This document shows, one piece after another, positions 19,352 to 23,045 of a stretch of DNA of 23,045 nt (the first letter of the stretch is position 1; each line of letters opens with the position of its first letter). Origin of the DNA: a virus; the IMG/VR virus record IMGVR_UViG_3300045999_002117, positions 1 to 23,045 of that record; one strand, written 5' to 3'. The notes under the pieces were generated by a model. That model ran no database searches, was not told the origin of the DNA, and was given only the letters and a program-made list of their open reading frames with translations. The position numbers and the translations under genes were made by a program.

Positions 19352-19989
19352 TAGTATGCCAATCCAAAGTTTCTTCTAAATGTCTTTAGTAGCATCTCAA
19401 CATCTGGATCAAGGCGAGAATTAAGACGAACTGTTCCTAATTCTACAGAACCTGCAATACCAAATGGAGATTGCTTTCTAATAAATAATCTTGATGCCTG
19501 AATCTTGCAGGCTAATTCTACTTCATATGGAATTTCTTTCCAGCCCCAAACACCAGTTATCTTAACTGTCTGTGGAAAGAAGTAAGGAAACACATATGTC
19601 TGAATTGCTAATAGTCTGGTCACTGGCTTTCCAGTTTCTGGATTATTAATAGGTTCATACATAAGGTCTGTATCTAAATTCCAAACTTGTGTAAATGGTC
19701 CAGACTGATTTGCTCTTGATCTTACTTCTGTTGGCTCAATAAGGTCATCTATCTCTAGATACCACGGACTTACAGGTGTGTAATATTTGGTTACTGGAGC
19801 AGCAAGAGTTCCCTCTTGATAGAAAGATCTTTGGCAGTAGTCATCAATCATACGGCTTGCAGCAAGAATCGCTGCTTGGATATCATTATCATCCAGGCTG
19901 TCTTCAATCTGCAGTGCATTTCTCACATCTGCTAAAGTCGTATAGACATTATTAGGCTGTGAACTCTGTGCAAGCGTAGGTCTGCTCAT
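19351..19989 (-). CDS. Head-tail connector (HK97 gp6-like adaptor)
   Basis: A 212-residue protein. The N-terminal part (YTTLADVRNALQIEDSLDDNDIQAAILAASRMIDDYCQRSF) is the helical pattern of gp6/gp15-type adaptors that dock below the portal. Further on come strand-rich EIDDLIEPTEVR and a tryptophan-rich patch (GVWGWKEIP), then a C-terminal helix (VELACKIQASRLFIRKQSPFG). Its ATG overlaps the TGA of the small basic gene (ATGA), so the two are translated together. Position between capsid and tail genes agrees. Confidence 0.8.
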   Translation of the reverse strand: MSRPTLAQSSQPNNVYTTLADVRNALQIEDSLDDNDIQAAILAASRMIDDYCQRSFYQEGTLAAPVTKYYTPVSPWYLEIDDLIEPTEVRSRANQSGPFTQVWNLDTDLMYEPINNPETGKPVTRLLAIQTYVFPYFFPQTVKITGVWGWKEIPYEVELACKIQASRLFIRKQSPFGIAGSVELGTVRLNSRLDPDVEMLLKTFRRNFGLAY

Positions 19990-20090
19990 TTGATCCTCTT
20001 CTCCAATTTAGGCAACATTGCTTTTTCCGTTTTAGGTAAAGCAGTTGCTGTTTCTTTCTTAATTCTAAAAATCTTTTTAATTCTCTTCAT
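19986..20090 (-). CDS. Tiny lysine-rich peptide, 34 residues
   Basis: ATG at 20090 with AAGGA 3 nt upstream; TGA overlaps the next ATG. The peptide begins MKRIKKIFRIKKETATAL and stays very basic, with about half its residues Lys or Arg in the first part. Nothing names it. It could bind DNA or RNA in the head, or serve only to couple translation of the connector to the upstream message. Confidence 0.5.
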   Translation of the reverse strand: MKRIKKIFRIKKETATALPKTEKAMLPKLEKRIK

Positions 20091-20109
20091 AATTCCTTCT
20101 TAAGGTAAA

Positions 20110-20210
20110 GGCAGATGGACCTGATATGCGGGGCGGCCAACAAATCCACCTGCCACCCTAGGATATTTTCCTGGGTATCCCAGTAAGGCTAAGCGAACCT
20201 AGCCCTACTG
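20110..20210 (-). other. Structured spacer behind the capsid gene: three hairpins
   Basis: Between the capsid stop (20226) and the small basic gene (ATG 20090). In the minus-strand RNA, hairpin 1 (20210-20181) has 13 pairs including two G-U and a UUCG loop. Hairpin 2 (20180-20161) has arms GGATA/TATCC. Hairpin 3 has 10-bp arms (20154-20145 and 20119-20110) with one G-U, around a GC-richer loop. None is followed by a U run, so this is not a plain terminator. Possible roles: mRNA stabiliser or processing site that keeps capsid message abundant, or a regulatory RNA. Confidence 0.6.
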
Positions 20211-20225
20211 AGAATACTTTTTAGA

Positions 20226-21578
20226 TTAGAATGTTGGTGCTACTAGACCAGTTCCTGAAATCTTGGAAACTGCTCCTGGATAACGACCAGCAGTGAATGC
20301 TCCGTATCCGTAGACTACAGACTTGATTGTGAGTGAGCCTGCACCTGTTGCATCAAAGTTCAATGCGAATGGTGATCCTGCTTGCTCCCAAAGGTGCATT
20401 TCATTTGCATTTACGCAATAGATCTGATCCTCGTTAGTACCAGCACCTGATGTTGTTGTAACATTTGCATCTGCGATGATAGGTAGACCAAGCATTGAGT
20501 AACCTGAGTTACCGTAGACTGCTGGTCCTGTACCTGTTGCAATTGCGTTCATTGGTCCGTTTAGTGTTGGAACTACTAGTGGGCGTTGTGAACCATCAAC
20601 TGCTGCAAGCAAGAATGCTAGACGGCGTGGATGCATAATCCAGTGTGTTGGATTCTGGAATACATTTGTCTGTACTTTCTGGTAAGCATCTGCCAACTTT
20701 GGATACAGATCTGCAACTGAAGGTGTAGCATCTGTGTATACAACATCATTGATGCCAGGTGTTTGACGAATACCAAGCATTGCGCCTGATGTACCATCAC
20801 CATTGATGATCTGGTCGTCAAGTGTTGTGTGCCATCCACGGATAAGATCCTGGATGATGAACTGGTCAATACCTGTTCCACGCTCAATTGCCTGCTTTGA
20901 GATATCCTGTTGACCTGCGATTGTGCGAACATTCACAGTCAATAGTGTATCGTCAGCATTTGTATTTGAGATAGCATCATTTTCTGCAGCCTGAATTGCT
21001 GTTGATGTACCTGTTGTCATGCGTGAGATATTTAGTGTCATACCTGCTGCTGGCAATACCATCTTGTTTGTTGCGAAGTCTGCAAATGGGCGACCTGCAC
21101 GAGCAAATGGTGCTGCTAGATCAACAAGGTACTGAGGAATTACGAGACCAGCAAAGTTGCCAGTTCCTACTGAGCGACGCTCAATTTCCTCTTCACGAGT
21201 GTGACGAGCAAGACGCTCTTGTGCTGCATAGTCATTGCTGAACTTAGCAGTAAATGCATCCTTAACGAATGAAACATCTGCATTGTCAGGTGAGTATGTA
21301 CGATTCTCACGAGTTACCTTTGTTCCGCCAATCTTTGGCATTGCAACTTCAGCAACTGATGATCGTGCTTCTGCAGCCTTAGCATCTGCTGATGCTTGTG
21401 CAGTTAACTTTTCAATCTTTGAATCTAGTGAGCGTGACTCTTCAACCAAGGTATCAACCTTTGCTGATTCATCTTCTGTAAGGTCTGTACGGTTCTCTGC
21501 GGCAACTGCCTCAAGAACTTCGTCCAACTCTGCCTTAACTGCATCACGGCGTTCAATTACTTTGTCTAAATAAGACAT
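20226..21578 (-). CDS. Major capsid protein, HK97 fold
   Basis: A 450-residue protein. Residues 1-75 are a coiled-coil scaffolding arm (LDKVIERRDAVKAELDEVLEAVAAENR ... SRSLDSKIEKL), as in HK97 gp5, probably removed by the protease. The shell domain begins at about 135 (GTGNFAGLVIPQYL) with the usual signals: AGQQDISKQAIER, DDQIINGDGTSGAMLGIRQTPG, PTHWIMHPRRLAFL and GLPIIAD near the end. AAAGGAG lies 8 nt before the ATG. It directly follows the prohead protease gene after a 113-bp spacer. Confidence 0.95.
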   Translation of the reverse strand: MSYLDKVIERRDAVKAELDEVLEAVAAENRTDLTEDESAKVDTLVEESRSLDSKIEKLTAQASADAKAAEARSSVAEVAMPKIGGTKVTRENRTYSPDNADVSFVKDAFTAKFSNDYAAQERLARHTREEEIERRSVGTGNFAGLVIPQYLVDLAAPFARAGRPFADFATNKMVLPAAGMTLNISRMTTGTSTAIQAAENDAISNTNADDTLLTVNVRTIAGQQDISKQAIERGTGIDQFIIQDLIRGWHTTLDDQIINGDGTSGAMLGIRQTPGINDVVYTDATPSVADLYPKLADAYQKVQTNVFQNPTHWIMHPRRLAFLLAAVDGSQRPLVVPTLNGPMNAIATGTGPAVYGNSGYSMLGLPIIADANVTTTSGAGTNEDQIYCVNANEMHLWEQAGSPFALNFDATGAGSLTIKSVVYGYGAFTAGRYPGAVSKISGTGLVAPTF

Positions 21579-21691
21579 TTATTGTTCTCCTTTGTGAGTA
21601 TTTTTAAGTTTGAGGTGGTGGTTACGGGTTTCACGACGCTTACGGGTGTGAGCCTAACTCCGACTTCAGTCCTATCTTTTGGATAGGAATA
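21579..21691 (-). promoter_or_regulatory. 113-bp leader of the capsid gene
   Basis: It holds a 7-bp hairpin (TCCTATC 21670-21676, GATAGGA 21682-21688) directly after the protease stop and two copies of TTACGGGT (plus strand, 21622-21629 and 21640-21647) 18 bp apart. No T run follows the hairpin on the minus strand and no clear promoter is visible. A processing or translation-control role is possible. Confidence 0.4.
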
Positions 21692-23045
21692 TTATTTTAT
21701 TGTGTTTCTCTTTGCTTGTGCTAAGCGTAGAGACATTGATCTTGGCATGTTATCTGGAAGGAAGTTTAGAACTGATGGGAAATCTCCAACAATCTTTCCA
21801 CCTTGACCAGGAACATCTACTACATCTATAACATTAGCAGCCTCTTCTTGTGCTTCTGGAAGTGGATCAATGTATGTTAGTTCAGACATTTTGTGTCCAA
21901 CAAGAGTATCAGTTGCTACCCAACCATCTTCTACTTCTTTATATACACGAATAAGAACTGCTGGATCTCCTTCTTCTGCTGTTATACTGAAATCTGAGTC
22001 AGGAACATTAATAGATCCTTCTGTTTTGATTTCTTCAATACGGCCTCTTGCAATGCCACCAGATGAGTTCCAACGAACAAAATCTCCAACTTCTTCACGC
22101 TTGGACATTTCATAATCTTCGTCTAGTTCAACTTCTTCTAATGGAGACATAGAGTCGTCTTCCATCTCGCCATCATCAAATAGCATAGACATTACTTCTA
22201 CTGCCTTCATGATGTAGTCGTGACCTTCAGATAAGTCTCCAAAGATTTGCTTTAATACTAATAGCGATTCGCCTGTTATTTCTCTACCTGCCTTGATTTC
22301 ATTCATGGCTCTCTTAATTAATTCTCTAGCTTCTACAGAAGTTGCAGTATATGCAGGATATGTGACGATTGATACATCTCCATCAGAAAGGCTTACCTCT
22401 GTAAGAGTTCTTTCTGAACGGTCTTTGCTCCAATTTTGACGGATAACTCTAAATGCAAACGACATTTGATCAACATCACCACGCTCAACAAGTGTATATA
22501 GGTCTCTTGCTTCTTGTGTGTTTGCTAGTTCTGCTTCAAAGAATAGTCCTTTTTCATCTTCAGATAATCTCATGGTACCGTTTTTGGTTCTGGCCATAGG
22601 TAATCCTTCGTGGTTAACCAATAGACGAACATCTGGTGTCTCAGATAGTGTCTTTCTGAATGCTCCTGGAGCAATCTTCTCAATAAAAGGTAGTGGCACA
22701 GATGGCTCGTTGAATACTGCAGCATAGCCTGCCATACGCATAGTACCGTCATCTGCCTGTCTTGTTTCTATGTTTCTGACCGTAAAGGTACGGCGTTCAG
22801 TCTTCTTCATCTTGCTCCTTGCTTTATCTTCATTATTTAAGTTATCAATTTGGCGTTGTGCCCAGTTTTGAGCAGCATCATCAAAGTCTGCATTTCCACC
22901 CCAAAGCAACCAAGCAACTAAACCTGCTCCTGGATATTCTGGATCTGATGAGTCACTATTCTTTGGTGCTTGCCCATCTGCTTTGTGACGAGCAAACCAG
23001 GGAGCCATCTTTCTTACTTTATTATCAGAGATACGACCTGCTGCT
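21692..23045 (-). CDS. Prohead protease with extra N- and C-domains, partial at right edge
   Basis: The frame is open from the right edge to 21692; the first in-frame ATG (23008) is probably not the start, as the 12 codons before it (AGRISDNKVRKM) continue the same conserved-looking domain. Counting from that Met, residues 1-66 form a domain with APWFARHKAD, PGAGLVAWLLWGG and WAQRQI. Residues 70-225 are a HK97 gp4-type (U35) serine protease with likely catalytic H133 (VNHEGLP) and S183 (VDQMSFAF). The C-terminal part (about 305-390) is a Tudor/SH3-like barrel (VGDFVRWNSSGGIARGRIEEI ... WVATDTLVGH). AAGGAG stands 4 nt before an in-frame ATG at 22810 (MKKTERRTF), so a shorter protease may also be made. 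Confidence 0.88.
   Translation of the reverse strand, partial: AAGRISDNKVRKMAPWFARHKADGQAPKNSDSSDPEYPGAGLVAWLLWGGNADFDDAAQNWAQRQIDNLNNEDKARSKMKKTERRTFTVRNIETRQADDGTMRMAGYAAVFNEPSVPLPFIEKIAPGAFRKTLSETPDVRLLVNHEGLPMARTKNGTMRLSEDEKGLFFEAELANTQEARDLYTLVERGDVDQMSFAFRVIRQNWSKDRSERTLTEVSLSDGDVSIVTYPAYTATSVEARELIKRAMNEIKAGREITGESLLVLKQIFGDLSEGHDYIMKAVEVMSMLFDDGEMEDDSMSPLEEVELDEDYEMSKREEVGDFVRWNSSGGIARGRIEEIKTEGSINVPDSDFSITAEEGDPAVLIRVYKEVEDGWVATDTLVGHKMSELTYIDPLPEAQEEAANVIDVVDVPGQGGKIVGDFPSVLNFLPDNMPRSMSLRLAQAKRNTIK

Overview
The window is part of the genome of a tailed double-stranded DNA phage, most likely a siphovirus. It holds a HK97-type capsid module, a 902-residue tape measure protein and lambda G/GT-type tail chaperones joined by a -1 frameshift site. 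The DNA is AT-rich. Nearly everything is coded on the minus strand, so genes are transcribed from high to low coordinates. Two genes look leaderless (start codon 7-8 nt after a good -10 box). Leaderless starts are common in Actinobacteria, and with the style of the tail and small zinc-ribbon proteins this suggests a low-GC actinobacterial host, for example a freshwater lineage. That host call is inference.

Layout in the order of minus-strand transcription. (1) 23045-11537, head and tail: prohead protease (runs off the right edge), major capsid protein, a structured non-coding spacer, a tiny basic peptide, head-tail connector, tail terminator-like protein, two tandem paralogous major tail proteins, frameshifting tail chaperone, gp10-like protein, tape measure, tail-tip protein and two fibre/appendage proteins, one with a long PPV-type repeat. 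(2) 11528-7087, an accessory cassette behind its own extended -10 promoter: unknown protein, DUF6171-like zinc protein, 2OG-Fe(II) oxygenase, radical SAM/SPASM enzyme, GT61-like glycosyltransferase and a second 2OG-Fe(II) oxygenase. Inside it one sulfotransferase-like gene points the other way, with its own promoter. (3) 7090-5136, lysis region: two holin-like membrane proteins, a terminator, a leaderless small gene, a zinc-ribbon protein, a lytic transglycosylase that seems to need a frameshift, and a small coiled-coil protein. (4) 5118-4992, a compact non-coding RNA gene with consensus promoter, two hairpins and intrinsic terminator. (5) 4993-1, early/replication block: winged-helix replication-type protein with iteron-like repeats inside its gene (phage lambda O/ori arrangement), small proteins, GT4 glycosyltransferase, zinc-ribbon proteins, endonuclease VII, a membrane protein, and an HNH endonuclease at the left edge.

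The most interesting candidate system is the small RNA at about 4992-5084. The loop of its terminator hairpin matches, by antisense pairing, the region just upstream of several early start codons: 12 nt perfect before the gene starting at 1738, 11 bp with one G-U before 2715, 9 bp with one G-U before 4917. Those genes carry a GGGTA box where a Shine-Dalgarno sequence would normally lie. This suggests a phage-encoded RNA regulator of the early genes.

No stretch longer than 300 bases lacks a gene. The largest spacers (624-731, 4918-5135, 6043-6214, 6485-6627, 20091-20225, 21579-21691) are described as features. I saw no integrase, repressor, tRNA or CRISPR array. Terminase, portal and DNA polymerase are not in the window.
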